DNA from: Amia ocellicauda | Lineage: Eukaryota; Chordata; Actinopteri; Amiiformes; Amiidae | DNA: 64,000 nucleotides | Direction of reading: 5' to 3' | NCBI RefSeq assembly: GCF_036373705.1 | Contig: NC_089869.1 | Span: 9,485,176 to 9,549,175 of the forward strand | In this document: piece after piece, positions 47,868-57,540 of the stretch | Layout: the number at the start of each line of letters is the position of its first letter | Numbering within the stretch: the stretch's first letter is position 1 | The notes under the pieces: generated by a model | Databases searched by the model: none | Told to the model about the DNA's origin: nothing | What the model saw: the letters and a program-made list of their open reading frames with translations, nothing else | Position numbers and translations under genes: made by a program

Positions 47868-47998
47868 CTCCCAAATGCTTTTTTTCTACATTACATATAT
47901 AATTGTTTATCGGATTGCAAACAAACAGCCGGTTTTAATGGAAACACATTGCGGTTCAATTCATATCGTTTAATGCGTAATTCCCCAGCAGGCAAAAT

Positions 47999-48290
47999 AC
48001 ATTAGAAACAACGTTGTTTCAACGTCATATTCCAACGTTGACTATACATTGAAAATGGATTGGATTTGCAAATGGAATCGACGTGGAATTTTCAACGGTG
48101 ATTCAACGTTGGATCAACTTCGAATAATCTACGTTGATTCCAGGTTAGATAGGCAACGTTGAAATTTCATTGAAAATTGGTTGTATTTGCAACTTGAAAA
48201 TTCAACGTCGATTCCATTTGCAAATCCAATCCATTTTCAATGTATAGTCAACGTTGGAATATGACGTTGAAACAACGTTGTTTCTAATGT
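47999..48290. repeat. 96-bp near-perfect inverted repeat (hairpin)
   Basis: The left arm 47999-48094 and right arm 48195-48290 are complementary with about one mismatch. Each contains AACAACGTTGTTTCAACGTC, itself partly self-complementary, and TGGATTTGCAAATGGAATCG. A degraded third copy of one arm follows at about 48300-48390. Confidence 0.9.
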
Positions 48291-48410
48291 AATCTAATGT
48301 ATACAACATTGAAATTTAGTTGGATGTAAATTGGATGTATTTGCAAATGGAATCGATGTCGAATTGTCAACATTCCTTCAACATCAATTTAATCAGCAAA
48401 GGCAAATAAC

Positions 48411-48414
<4 letters not shown>

Positions 48415-48464
<50 letters not shown>
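48415..48464. repeat. (GA)n microsatellite
   Basis: About 24 uninterrupted GA units inside the CAACGTT element. Confidence 0.95.
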
Positions 48465-48467
<3 letters not shown>

Positions 48468-48862
48468 GAGTTAATCTGGGGGGAGAAGATAAGAAAACAA
48501 CTAAAATACACTTTATTTGTGTTAACTATACAAAAACAGTAGAGGAAAAAAAAAAGAAAAAACTCCAAACATCGTCATAGTACTATTAACACATTATTTG
48601 AATTGTATATTAAACCTGAAAAACAGATTTTAAAAAGGCTATTAAAAAAAAAAAATACACTTTTATACACACCTACAGTTTTTCCAATGTTTTATACAGG
48701 AGTCCAGTTGAATTAAAGTTGAAGTTAAATAAAAACTATGCACCGACATTTATCAAATGTCATCAACGGTCACTGATAAAACATTTTAATTGTAGTTACT
48801 ATTTTGATAATAAATTTGATTAATGCACACATAATACAATTTTGTTATCCTGCACTGAAATA

Positions 48863-50083
48863 CACTCTCCTAAAGGATTATTAGGAACACCATACTAATA
48901 CTGTGTTTGACCCCCTTTCGCCTTCAGAACTGCCTTAATTCTACGTGGCATTGATTCAACAAGGTGCTGAAAGCATTCTTTAGAAATGTTGGCCCATATT
49001 GATAGGATAGCATCTTGCAGTTGATGGAGATTTGTGGGATGCACATCCGGGGCACGAAGCTCCCGTTCCACCACATCCCAAAGATGCTCTATTGGGTTGA
49101 GATCTGGTGATTGTGGGGGCCAGTTTAGTACAGTGAACTCATTGTCATGTTCAAGAAACCAATTTGAAATGATTCGACCTTTGTGACATGGTGAATTATC
49201 CTGCTGGAAGTAGCCATCAGAGGATGGGTACATGGTGGTCATAAAGAGATGGACATGGTCAGAAACAATGCTCAGGTAGGCCGTGGCATTTAAACGATGC
49301 CCAATTGGCACTAAGGGGCCTAAAGTGTGCCAAGAAAACATCCCCCACACCATTACACCACCACCACCAGCCTGCACAGTGGTAACAAGGCATGATGGAT
49401 CCATGTTCTCATTCTGTTTACGCCAAATTCTGACTCTACCATCTGAATGTCTCAACAGACATCGAGACTCATCAGACCAGGCAACATTTTTCCAGTCTTC
49501 AACTGTCCAATTTTGGTGAGCTTGTGCAAATTGTAGCCTCTTTTTCCTATTTGTAGTGGAGATGAGTGGTACCCGGTGGGGTCTTCTGCTGTTGTAGCCC
49601 ATCCGCCTCAAGGTTGTACGTGTTGTGGCTTCACAAATGCTTTGCTGCATACCTCGGTTGTAACGAGTGGTTATTTCAGTCAAAGTTGCTCTTCTATCGG
49701 CTTGAATCAGTCGGCCCATTCTCCTCTGACCTCTAGCATCAACAAGGCATTTTCGCCCACAGGACTGCCGCATACTGGATGTTTTTCCCTTTTCACACCA
49801 TTCTTTGTAAACCCTAGAAATGGTTGTGCGTGAAAATCCCAGTAACTGAGCAGATTGTGAAATACTCAGACCGGCCCGTCTGGCACCAACAACCATGCCA
49901 CGCTCAAAATTGCTTAAATCACCTTTCTTTCCCATTCAGACATTCAGTTTGGAGTTCAGGAGATTGTCTTGACCAGGACCACACCCCTCAATGCATTGAA
50001 GCAACTGCCATGTGATTGGTTGGTTAGATAATTGCATTAATGAGAAATTGAACAGGTGTTCCTAATAATCCTTTAGGTGAGTG
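48863..50083 (-). mobile_element. Complete Tc1/mariner transposon, 1221 bp
   Basis: The inverted ends match as CACTCTCCTAAAGGATTATT (left) and CACTCACCTAAAGGATTATT (right, read inwards), continuing AGGAACACC. TA is duplicated on both sides (48861-48862 and 50084-50085). A single uninterrupted transposase frame fills the interior. This is the structure of an autonomous element, and it sits inside the CAACGTT element. Confidence 0.93.
48895..49935 (-). CDS. Tc1-like transposase, apparently intact (346 aa)
   Basis: ATG at 49935 opens a 346-residue frame without a stop, the usual Tc1 transposase length. Residues about 1-120 hold two helix-turn-helix parts (ISQSAQLLGFSRTTISRVYK; ATLTEITTRYNR) joined by a basic linker with GRRxH-like NSRRPH. 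The catalytic triad is visible: Asp in WSDESRC, Asp in YFQQDNSPCH, and Glu in SPDLNPIEHLWD. That is the DD34E spacing of Tc1. The Gly-rich AGGGGVMVWG box and the C-terminal ESMPRR(I)KAVLKAKGG are also present. It cuts and pastes the element at TA sites in the nucleus. I see no missing key residue, so activity is possible but unproven. Confidence 0.93.
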   Translation of the reverse strand: MGKKGDLSNFERGMVVGARRAGLSISQSAQLLGFSRTTISRVYKEWCEKGKTSSMRQSCGRKCLVDARGQRRMGRLIQADRRATLTEITTRYNRGMQQSICEATTRTTLRRMGYNSRRPHRVPLISTTNRKKRLQFAQAHQNWTVEDWKNVAWSDESRCLLRHSDGRVRIWRKQNENMDPSCLVTTVQAGGGGVMVWGMFSWHTLGPLVPIGHRLNATAYLSIVSDHVHLFMTTMYPSSDGYFQQDNSPCHKGRIISNWFLEHDNEFTVLNWPPQSPDLNPIEHLWDVVERELRAPDVHPTNLHQLQDAILSIWANISKECFQHLVESMPRRIKAVLKAKGGQTQY

Positions 50084-50396
50084 TATGTATGCATATTAAC
50101 GGATATATATGTCTGCTGTATATATATGTGTTTTATTTATTAAGGGGAATTTTGCGCATTTTTTTACCGTGTCACTCAAAATACACCCATGAAAAATGTA
50201 CTGTCTGGGGAAATACATTTGTTTGAGAGGATATTGTGATTGTTATTTGGTGGTCTGTTTGATTGTTTTGACTATCAACCTGAAAGCAACGTATATTTCG
50301 ACGTGTTGAATAGCAGTTGTATTCTTGTTGATCCGCGTCGCAACTAGATTTCAACCACGAAACAACGTGGAAATGACGTCGAGTGCTGCGTAATTC

Positions 50397-50945
50397 GGAT
50401 TAGTCCCTACGCGTCGCGCTCAGTTTCACAGCGCATTGACAGCTGATGAGCGCAGCGCTGTCACTGCAGTCAGACACTGTGTTCACACTGCAGACTCGAC
50501 CAATACCGTCACTGAAGACAAGTGTGCGCTGCTTCACTAGCACTCACTCGCCTCTGCGTTTTTCTGTGCACATGTGAGCGACATCACCAGTGCATGTGCG
50601 CACATATGGCTGATAGACGTGGCAGAGAGTGAAATGAATACAGTCCAGTCGTCTGAGCTATACTGTCGGTGCCGGTATTTTATTTTGCGTGGCTTGAGAT
50701 GCGTCACTCATGACGCGTTTCTCCGCCCAGGGCCGCTGCGCTCATATTGACAGACAGGCCGCATTGAACACTTTCAAACACGGGTGCAAGTTTACACCGG
50801 CCCAGCAGCGTCACATATTAGTTGAGGCGGCCCTGGGCCAGATGCGTCCTTTCCCCGAGACAGCGGAGGAGATCCGCGAGCGAACTGTGCCCCACACGTC
50901 ACCATGGCGACGTGAACGCTATGACGTCACACTGGGTCCCGATAC
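50397..50945. other. Upstream region of the kinase gene
   Basis: CpG-containing sequence with a CCAAT box near 50498. A 79-codon ATG-started frame (50710-50949) reads HGCKFTPAQQRHILVEAA and similar. I do not recognise a family, and it overlaps the presumed promoter, so I do not call it a gene. Confidence 0.45.
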
Positions 50946-50952
50946 ATAAATA
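50922..50952 (+). promoter_or_regulatory. CRE plus TATA-like promoter of the intronless kinase
   Basis: A perfect cAMP-response element, TGACGTCA (50922-50929), lies 16 bases before a TATA-like ATAAATA (50946-50952). A start near 50975-50985 would be expected. An in-frame stop (TAG at 50951) and no other ATG before 51059 fix the start codon. Confidence 0.55.
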
Positions 50953-51058
50953 GCGCTGCTTGAGCCGAAGCATTCAGATCGTGAGCTCACCTGACAGAGT
51001 TGACGACCCACGACACGCCTTAGCGACCCGCCTGTTCTTGGACCATCTACCAGAGAAA

Positions 51059-52576
51059 ATGTTTTTTCCGGGGAGAATCCTGCCGCTAGTTTTTCCAGCA
51101 GCGCTGGTGCTTATGGGCTGGTATTGGTATAAGTCGCGCAAGAACAAGCCCGACCCCAGTACTGACACGGAGGAATGTGCTGGAAAGGAGCTGCAAAAAA
51201 CACACAGCCCAGCGGCCTCCTCCAGCGAAGGCAGCCACGCCCTTGAGAAAAGCTGCCCCCTTGTGATTGAACCTGTGAGCAGGACGGCCAAGGACAGGAC
51301 GACACAGGAGGATGCAGAGGAGCATTTGGACTCCCTGAATGACCCTGTAGATCTGGAGGAGGAGTTTGAAGATCTGGAAGAGAATGAACGTCTGGAGGTC
51401 GAGTTTGAACGTCTGCAGAAGGAGGAGAATGAACGCCTGGAGATGCAGGAGTTTGAGCAGCTGGAGAAGGAGGTGGATGAATGGCTGGAAATGCAGGAGC
51501 TTGAAGACCTGGAGGAGTTTGAAGATCTGGAGAAGCTTCTCGAAGACGGTTTAGACCCCAAACTCCCACAGCCAGATGTGACGGGGCAATTTCATTGCTG
51601 TCTGGAGGATTTCAAATGTGTCGCTGTTCTAGGGCGCGGCGCATTTGGAAAGGTGCTGCTTGCGGAGTCAAGAAGAACCACACAAAGATTTGCCCTCAAG
51701 GCCATTCAAAAAAGAGGGGTTGTTGACAGTCAAGATGTTAGAAGCCTCATGTGTGAGAGGAGTGTCTTACAGACTGTGAGCAGCGTGCACCACCCTTTCT
51801 TTGTGAACTTCTACGGCTCCTTCCAGACTGAGGAGCACTTGGTCTTCATCATGGAGTACGTCGCAGGGGGAGACCTCACGCTGGACGGAGAAGCGATCTC
51901 AGAGCCCCGGGCTGTATTCAGTGCTGCTTGTGTGGTGCTGGGGGTGGATTTCCTGCACAGGCACAACATCGCACACAGGGATCTGAAGCTGCCCAACCTG
52001 CTGATGGACAGACGAGGCTTCGTGAAGATTGCGGACTTCGGTCTGTGCAAGGAAGATATGGGTGTAGGTGACCGGACGAGTTCGTTCTGCGGGACTCCAG
52101 ACTTCCTCGCTCCAGAAGTCCTGTCGGAGGAGTCCTACACCCGTGCAGTTGATTGGTGGGCACTGGGGGTCCTGCTCTTTGAGATGATGGTGGGCGAGTG
52201 TCCTTTTGCCGGAGCCAATGAGCGGGATCTGTACGAGAGTATCGTGAATGATCCAGTGCCATTCCCCCAGCACCTGTCAAAAGAAGCAGTCTCCGTCATG
52301 ACAAGGCTGATGAGCAAGAATCCTGCTTGGCGGCTCGGGGCTGGAGAGCGAGGCGCCCAAGAAGTGATGCAGCACGCCTTCTTCAGGAGCGTGGACTGGC
52401 CTGGGCTGGAGGCACAGAGGGTAACGCCTCCATTTGTGCCCAACGTCAGAAAGCACAAGGATGTGGGTGATGAATTAACATCCGAAGCCCCAGTCCTCAG
52501 TCTTGGCTCCAGGGTCCTCAGCCCGGAGGAGCAGGACTTGTTCCAGGAGTTTGACTTTGTCGTGGACTGGTATTAA
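51059..52576 (+). CDS. Membrane-anchored PKN-like AGC serine/threonine kinase, intronless (505 aa)
   Basis: One uninterrupted frame. ATG 51059 is the first after the promoter-like elements; an earlier TTG at 50960 is not a start. Residues 6-24 are a hydrophobic anchor (ILPLVFPAALVLMGWYWY) followed by basic KSRKNK. Residues 98-162 are an acidic, heptad-like LE-rich coil (LEEEFEDLEENERLEVEFER and on). The kinase domain is about 185-443: Gly loop LGRGAFGKV (192-197), Lys214, Glu233, catalytic HRDLKLPN (Asp308), DFG (327), APE (351). The AGC tail ends FQEFDFVVDWY, the PKN-type hydrophobic motif with Asp in place of a phospho-Ser. Closest family by eye is protein kinase N. The HR1 and C2 parts of PKN are absent. 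Oddities are HRDLKLPN (PKN: YRDLKLDN), CGTPDF (PKN: CGTPEF) and Ser342 at the activation-loop Thr site. It is probably an expressed retrogene-derived kinase; substrate unknown. Confidence 0.85.
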   Translation: MFFPGRILPLVFPAALVLMGWYWYKSRKNKPDPSTDTEECAGKELQKTHSPAASSSEGSHALEKSCPLVIEPVSRTAKDRTTQEDAEEHLDSLNDPVDLEEEFEDLEENERLEVEFERLQKEENERLEMQEFEQLEKEVDEWLEMQELEDLEEFEDLEKLLEDGLDPKLPQPDVTGQFHCCLEDFKCVAVLGRGAFGKVLLAESRRTTQRFALKAIQKRGVVDSQDVRSLMCERSVLQTVSSVHHPFFVNFYGSFQTEEHLVFIMEYVAGGDLTLDGEAISEPRAVFSAACVVLGVDFLHRHNIAHRDLKLPNLLMDRRGFVKIADFGLCKEDMGVGDRTSSFCGTPDFLAPEVLSEESYTRAVDWWALGVLLFEMMVGECPFAGANERDLYESIVNDPVPFPQHLSKEAVSVMTRLMSKNPAWRLGAGERGAQEVMQHAFFRSVDWPGLEAQRVTPPFVPNVRKHKDVGDELTSEAPVLSLGSRVLSPEEQDLFQEFDFVVDWY

Positions 52577-52795
52577 CTGCCACTGGAGAGATGCCAACAC
52601 TGGAACAAAGAATGACCCCAGGCAGCCCCATCCCGATTCCAGGACACCGCCTTCTCAGAGGGACCTCATCTCCGCCAGCACTGGAAGAAGATTTTAGCTG
52701 TGGAGGAGAGCACCAATAAGAAAACACATGTGGACCATCAAACAATTAGTGATCGAAATCAAACAAGATAATTGACTGTAAAAAATTGGAAGTTG

Positions 52796-52801
52796 AATAA
52801 A
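52796..52801 (+). terminator. Kinase polyadenylation signal AATAAA (first of two)
   Basis: AATAAA lies 220 bases after the stop codon. A second AATAAA is at 53195-53200. Either could end the transcript. Confidence 0.5.
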
Positions 52802-53519
52802 CTAGCTGCACAGTAAAGTCAACGTTTGGGCACAATGTTGAACAAACTAGAATTCCCGATTTCTTTCATCTCAAGATTTCTTGCCCAGCAAAAGGTATTT
52901 CTATTGCTATGAGTAATTACATTTCTAAGTTGAATTAACATAAGATTAAACATTGCAAGGACTTAAAGGTTTATATTAGGAGGACCTGAATTCCTGAGTT
53001 GTCTCGACACAATTTTTTAAACATTGCATTGATTTTAAGTAGGCGTGAACAGAACTTGTACAAACAAGCTGAGTTTACTTAGAAAGGCTGTGCAGCTGGT
53101 TGCCTTAATATTATGAGCTGATGCCATTTTGTTCAACATACTGTATCTTCTCACTTCATTGCATTAAGGACAGAAGACTTTCTTGTTCACTTCCAATAAA
53201 ATGTTGATGTAAACAGTGTTTGAATTACAACAAACATTTCATGCACTTGAGTGTCATACAAACATTGGTGGCTTAACAGCCACAAAGTGCTATTCAAAAG
53301 ACAATACTGTAGCCTGTGCTTTAACCCTTAGATGCATGAATTACAAAACATCTGTCTCCCCCCCCTTCCTTGAAATGACTGATCTAACAGTGGACAGGTC
53401 AAAACAGCTTTACTAATGCATTCTTCTCAATCATGTTATGTTAGAGGAGTGATTACTTATAGAAGGTGAAGAAAGGAGGGGAGGGTGTTTTATAAGATCA
53501 TTAAAAACAGGACTTGAAC
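52802..53519. other. 3' flank of the kinase gene
   Basis: AT-rich, with a second AATAAA at 53195. No further gene was seen. Confidence 0.5.
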
Positions 53520-53900
53520 ACTTGTAAACATTTGGTTTGCACATCAAAGTGGCTCTAAATAACATATTTCTGAAAATAAAATATATATTTTCTAATGTAC
53601 TGAAGGATATAGGGTAGAGGCTGAACATAATTAAGTCCACTACAGTGCTCCGATAATCTTTCATACCCAGATAAAAAAAAGTGATGTTTGTCACACATAC
53701 ATTAAATTAAACACGCTGTTTGCACATCCAAGAGGTTCTGTATATCCTATTTACAACCCCAAATAAGTAGAAATGTTCTTTGGTACACATAAAACAAACC
53801 AAAAACTTGGTCAAACCCAACATGATGTTTGTCAGACTTATTTAAACTGAAATATTTGGTTTGCACATCCAAGTGATTCTGTACAGCCTATAATTTTTTT
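53520..53900. repeat. Diverged tandem repeat, about 2-3 units
   Basis: The phrase TTTGCACATCCAAGTG or near variants, followed by TTCTGTA, occurs at about 53535, 53715 and 53857. The phrase GATGTTTGTCA occurs at about 53683 and 53824. Spacing is 140-190 bases, so the units are uneven and old. Confidence 0.6.
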
Positions 53901-54203
53901 TTTTTTTGCTTGCAACAAAACCTGTACTACACTACACAAATTGTCTCTGGTTTGAAGGAAATATGCTGAGAAGGATGATTTTATCTGAGCCAGCCTGGTA
54001 CAGGTTGGCTGGTACACCCATCTGTGTGCCTTCTGTATCAGTCGGGAAAATGTGCCTACACATAATACCCTTTCCTCATTCAGTGCCCTGCATCCCTTAA
54101 ATGCTCTTAAATGCCGTCCAATATGTCCAACAAACTGTCTCTCATTAAAAATGTTTTAAAGTTGCATAGCCCACAATACAAATGTTGAGTTTTCTTGACT
54201 TAC
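53901..54203. other. No feature seen
   Basis: Plain sequence between the tandem repeats and the zinc-finger exon. Confidence 0.4.
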
Positions 54204-54353
54204 TGCCCTTGCATGTAATCGTGTAAGGTGAGATTTTAAAGTACCTGAAGTCATGAAGGAGCAGATGCAATCTGGGTAGAGGCAGGGGTCATTTATTTTC
54301 TGTTGTCCCTGACATATTCTGTAGTGTTTGAAGAGCACCTCTTGATTAGGCAT
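54204..54353 (-). pseudogene. C2H2 zinc-finger exon fragment, origin uncertain
   Basis: From ATG 54353, 50 codons read to a perfect donor, GGGCA|GTAAGT (54204/54203). The frame contains one C2H2 finger, CLYPDCICSFMTSGTLKSHLTRLH (C-x4-C-x12-H-x4-H, counting the first and third Cys variants loosely). It is preceded by KHYRICQGQQK. This looks like the N-terminal exon of a multi-copy fish gene family of unknown function. I could not find its next exon, so it may be a gene start with distant exons or a relic. Confidence 0.45.
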
Positions 54354-55508
54354 TTAAAACTTGCATAGGTTGCACTGCATTGTGGGATTGTGCTTGGAGG
54401 TCCTGCAAAAAAGGAAGTTAGATTTACACACGTAATTTCATCATAACACGTCACAAAGCGAAAAGTAAGCAATTGTGCAAATCGCAGTACATATTTTCAC
54501 ATGCAAAAGACAATTTCTATCACACAGCTTTAATATTCAAGTTATGACTATTCAGTTACTTTAACAAAAACTTTGAAGCCTTATCACTTAGGAGCCTTCT
54601 ATAAATAAGGAATAAGAGGATAGGTTCATATTTTCTTTGTTGACCCTTCATAAAGCTTAGTATTTGTGTATGAATAAACAATGGGTATATTTCAAATATG
54701 TGAACATTTCAAACAGCATCTTCAATTACATAGATTTACAATAGGTGGCCAAGTTTAATCCATCAAAGACAAATTCACTGATACATTAACTACAAAATAT
54801 CTGTAATAACAGACAACAGGTAAAATAGCCCTACATGTTAAAACTATAGCCTGGGGGAAATGTTGTAAGTTTGTAAAAATCTTGTGTGGACGTAGGCTGC
54901 AGATATACTCAGGCACATGTAGCAATCGTTGCAACAGCTGCCTCAAAATGCAAACCACTGTGCAACGCTGCTCCCTTCACTTACCTGTCTAACCAGCAAG
55001 CTATTTAGCATCAACAGTAAACTGCACAATTAAAACTGTATAAGTTTAGGGATAGAGTAGAGAAACCAGCAAGTGACACTAGCCAATACAAGATCGCTAG
55101 CTACCTAACTTAACTGTAGATCAGTTTCACAATGATTCTATTAGCTGTACTGTTATAAGCCAAAGCATCTACTTAAACTACATGCACTTTTCATGGCAGT
55201 TTCATTTGAACGTCTACATTTGAAACATTACTAGGAAACATAACTTGCATTCAAAAGTTCTGATGCAAAACACGTTTGAAACATGTTCTGCAGATGCACA
55301 TGCGATACTACATTACAAGCACATAACACATTTCATTTTTCATCTAACGTGATTAGATAGCTAGTGTAGCGGTCTCAGACCACTGCAGGTGTTGCACTGT
55401 TAATTAAATACAAACGTTTCACATTTGCATGTATTAATGGCCACATTTTTGAGAAATTTTAGGGTGGCTATATCTGCTATCAAAAAAAGCATACACTGAA
55501 GGAATTAG
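54354..55508. other. No gene seen
   Basis: AT-rich sequence. The gypsy-type fragment begins immediately to the right; no reverse transcriptase is detectable here, where one would expect it on the minus strand. Confidence 0.5.
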
Positions 55509-56753
55509 TCATACAGAATGCATTACAGGGGTGATAGTGTTTGTGGCATTTTCAATGCATCCTTTATTTAGAAAATTTGGTTTTGATAACATTGCATCAT
55601 AGCGGTCATCCACTCGCTCAAACTCACTCCTACAAATCATTGTGACCTGGGAACCTGTATCAAGGAGACAGGACACACCCACCCCATCCATAGACACCTC
55701 AATCATGGGGCACTGTCCTACTAAATTAGCTGGAAAATAGTCTTTAGAGGGATCTAATGCAGCACTTCCCACCGTCTGATCCACAACAGCAGGACGCACT
55801 AGTTTAAAGCTGGCTGGGGTGATTGCTGTTGGCAATAGTGAGCAATATGACCCGCCTTCTTAAATACATGACAAATGGGGCGTCCAGTCCCATCATAACC
55901 TGCATGTCTAGGGGTTGGAGAGGTGTAAGCAGGAGGTAAAGAGGAACTCCCAGAGCACCTGCCAACTCCTAATTGTTGAATGTCAGCTCTAATCCCCTGT
56001 AGTATAGTTTGGGACAGACCACCGACCGTGTCCTCCAATTCCTTCACTAACTCAGTCCTCAGCTCTCGCGTAAGAGTTTGCAGATCCTCGTCCCACGGTC
56101 TGCTTCTAGTTGCCACATCAGTAGAGGCACAGCTAAATTCAGATCCCTCCTCCAGTTCAGCCCTCATCACAGCCTCCTTCTTTACTTCAGTAAGTCATCG
56201 TTCTGGGCAACACCAGCCAACAGCTCTCGCCGCAAGCTCACCTCTCGCACTCCTGCAAAAAACTGATCCCGCAGGATCCGATCCTCATTGCGCATAGTCT
56301 TTGCATCTCGGGCATCATCTGCTCACAACACTCTTGCAGATGCAGGGCGAACCTTCAGACACTCTCTTCAGCCTTCTGTGTGCAGTTGAAAAACGGAGAG
56401 CGAACAACAGAGGCAGGGGCACGATTTCCATAAAGCTCTTTTAAATGTACAGAAACTTCTTAGGCACTACTGCGGTCCCTCTCTGGGAGAATAACAATCT
56501 CCCTCTTAGCCTCCCCTTCTAGAAAGCCCAACCCCCAATCAAGCTGTGCACTTTCAGACACTTGATACATAGGAAACATACATTTTAACTTCTCTTCCCA
56601 CTCTTGTACTGTTATTTCACCATTACCAGTACACTTTACCCACAGGGGTCCCATCCAGGGAGGAAACATTAATGTCCTTCAGAACCTTCCACGGGCTTAA
56701 TGTCAAAGAAAATGCAACACCAAACCCAATTCTAGCCGACTACGCCAAGTTGT
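55509..56753 (-). mobile_element. Ty3/gypsy-type LTR retrotransposon, gag-protease fragment, degenerate
   Basis: On the minus strand a gag-like frame (56669-56460) is followed by the gag C-terminus (56170-55799) and the start of an aspartic protease (55835-55509), with the active-site word DTGSQVT. The zinc knuckle CHVFKKAGHIAHYC has Phe where the second Cys should be, so it is damaged. Frames shift between the parts. No reverse transcriptase, RNase H or integrase follows. At the 5' side the sequence after GGTGTTACA (56753) reads ACTTGGCGTAGTCGG, like a gypsy primer-binding region. Confidence 0.8.
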
Positions 56754-57330
56754 AACACCTCAACCCGAAGGTCAGGGCTATAGAAATTCAGTAATCTATG
56801 TATGTTCCACACACACAATCTTTTGATCAGGTTGGTTTCACAATTTCCTCACAATAAAACCCAAGCCAGACAATTACAGAAATCTTCTTTAATTGTTAAA
56901 AATCACAACTTTGCGAAAAGTGGGGGGCTGGGGGTGTAGCTGTGCTCTCCCAAACACATAACACGAAATAAACTCATATAACACTCCAATATCACAGATA
57001 AACCAAACCAACTAGAACTATTAACTTAGAATAACCAAGTAAAACCATATGAACAATAGTCTATAATAAATACACCTAAATAATACTAATACTAATAATA
57101 ATATGAATAATATGAATATGAATAAATAGGAAGCTGCAATACCAGCCCCCACCACTAAACAGGATGATCTTTAGAGATAAAATATTAGGTTTAAAATAGT
57201 CTGTTGTGCTAAAAGTATCTATTCAAATATAAAATAAGTTTATTAAAAGAAACAAGTTAAAAACAATTCTCCTTAATATTGCACTATAAATTGCAATTTA
57301 TTGCAGGGACACCGAGGGACAAACTACAAG
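56753..57330 (-). mobile_element. Probable 5' LTR of the gypsy-type fragment (outer end uncertain)
   Basis: On the minus strand this ends in TGTTACA just before the primer-binding-like sequence, as an LTR should. Its outer end is not fixed; I place it near 57330, before the MITE at 57362, only approximately. No second LTR was found. Confidence 0.4.
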
Positions 57331-57361
57331 GACAGCACAAGTCCCATATAGATATATAGAC

Positions 57362-57540
57362 CAGGGGTTGTCAAACCGGTCCTGTAGTACCCCCTGCCCT
57401 GCTGGTTTATGTTCCAACCTAGGTCTTAATTAATTAATTGAATGGTATATTGCTTTGATGGGAAAAATAAGGATTCAATTAAGCAATTAAGACCTCAGTT
57501 GGAACAAAAAACAGCAGGGCAGGGGGTACTCCAGGCAGTG
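57362..57540. mobile_element. hAT-like palindromic MITE
   Basis: The left half (GTACCCCCTGCCCTGCTGG) and right half (CAGCAGGGCAGGGGGTAC) are complementary over about 30 bases including GTTCCAAC/TTGGAAC. Between them is a TTAATTAATTAATTG core. It belongs to the same family as the half copy at 46670-46770. Confidence 0.75.

Larger units (their letters stand above)
47984..50387. mobile_element. Palindrome-rich 'CAACGTT' element, split by a Tc1 insertion
   Basis: The segment is bounded by a perfect direct repeat, TGCGTAATTC (47974-47983 and 50387-50396, at least 9 bases). The left part is full of AACGTTG-type words and holds a nearly perfect 96-bp hairpin. The right end repeats the theme (CAACGTATATTTCGACGTG, AAACAACGTGG). 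Removing the Tc1 element at 48863-50083 leaves about 1.18 kb. No protein is encoded outside the Tc1. The direct repeat as a target duplication is inference. Confidence 0.55.

Noticed and set aside
50710-50949. 79-codon ATG frame upstream of the kinase
   Set aside because: No family recognised, and it overlaps the CRE/TATA-like promoter; could be chance in GC-richer DNA.
50960-51058. 33-residue N-terminal extension of the kinase from 50960
   Set aside because: It starts at TTG, not ATG; the first ATG is at 51059 with an in-frame stop upstream at 50951.
50974-51569. Ser/Arg- and Pro-rich antisense frames over the kinase N-terminus
   Set aside because: Shadows of the repetitive LE-coding segment.
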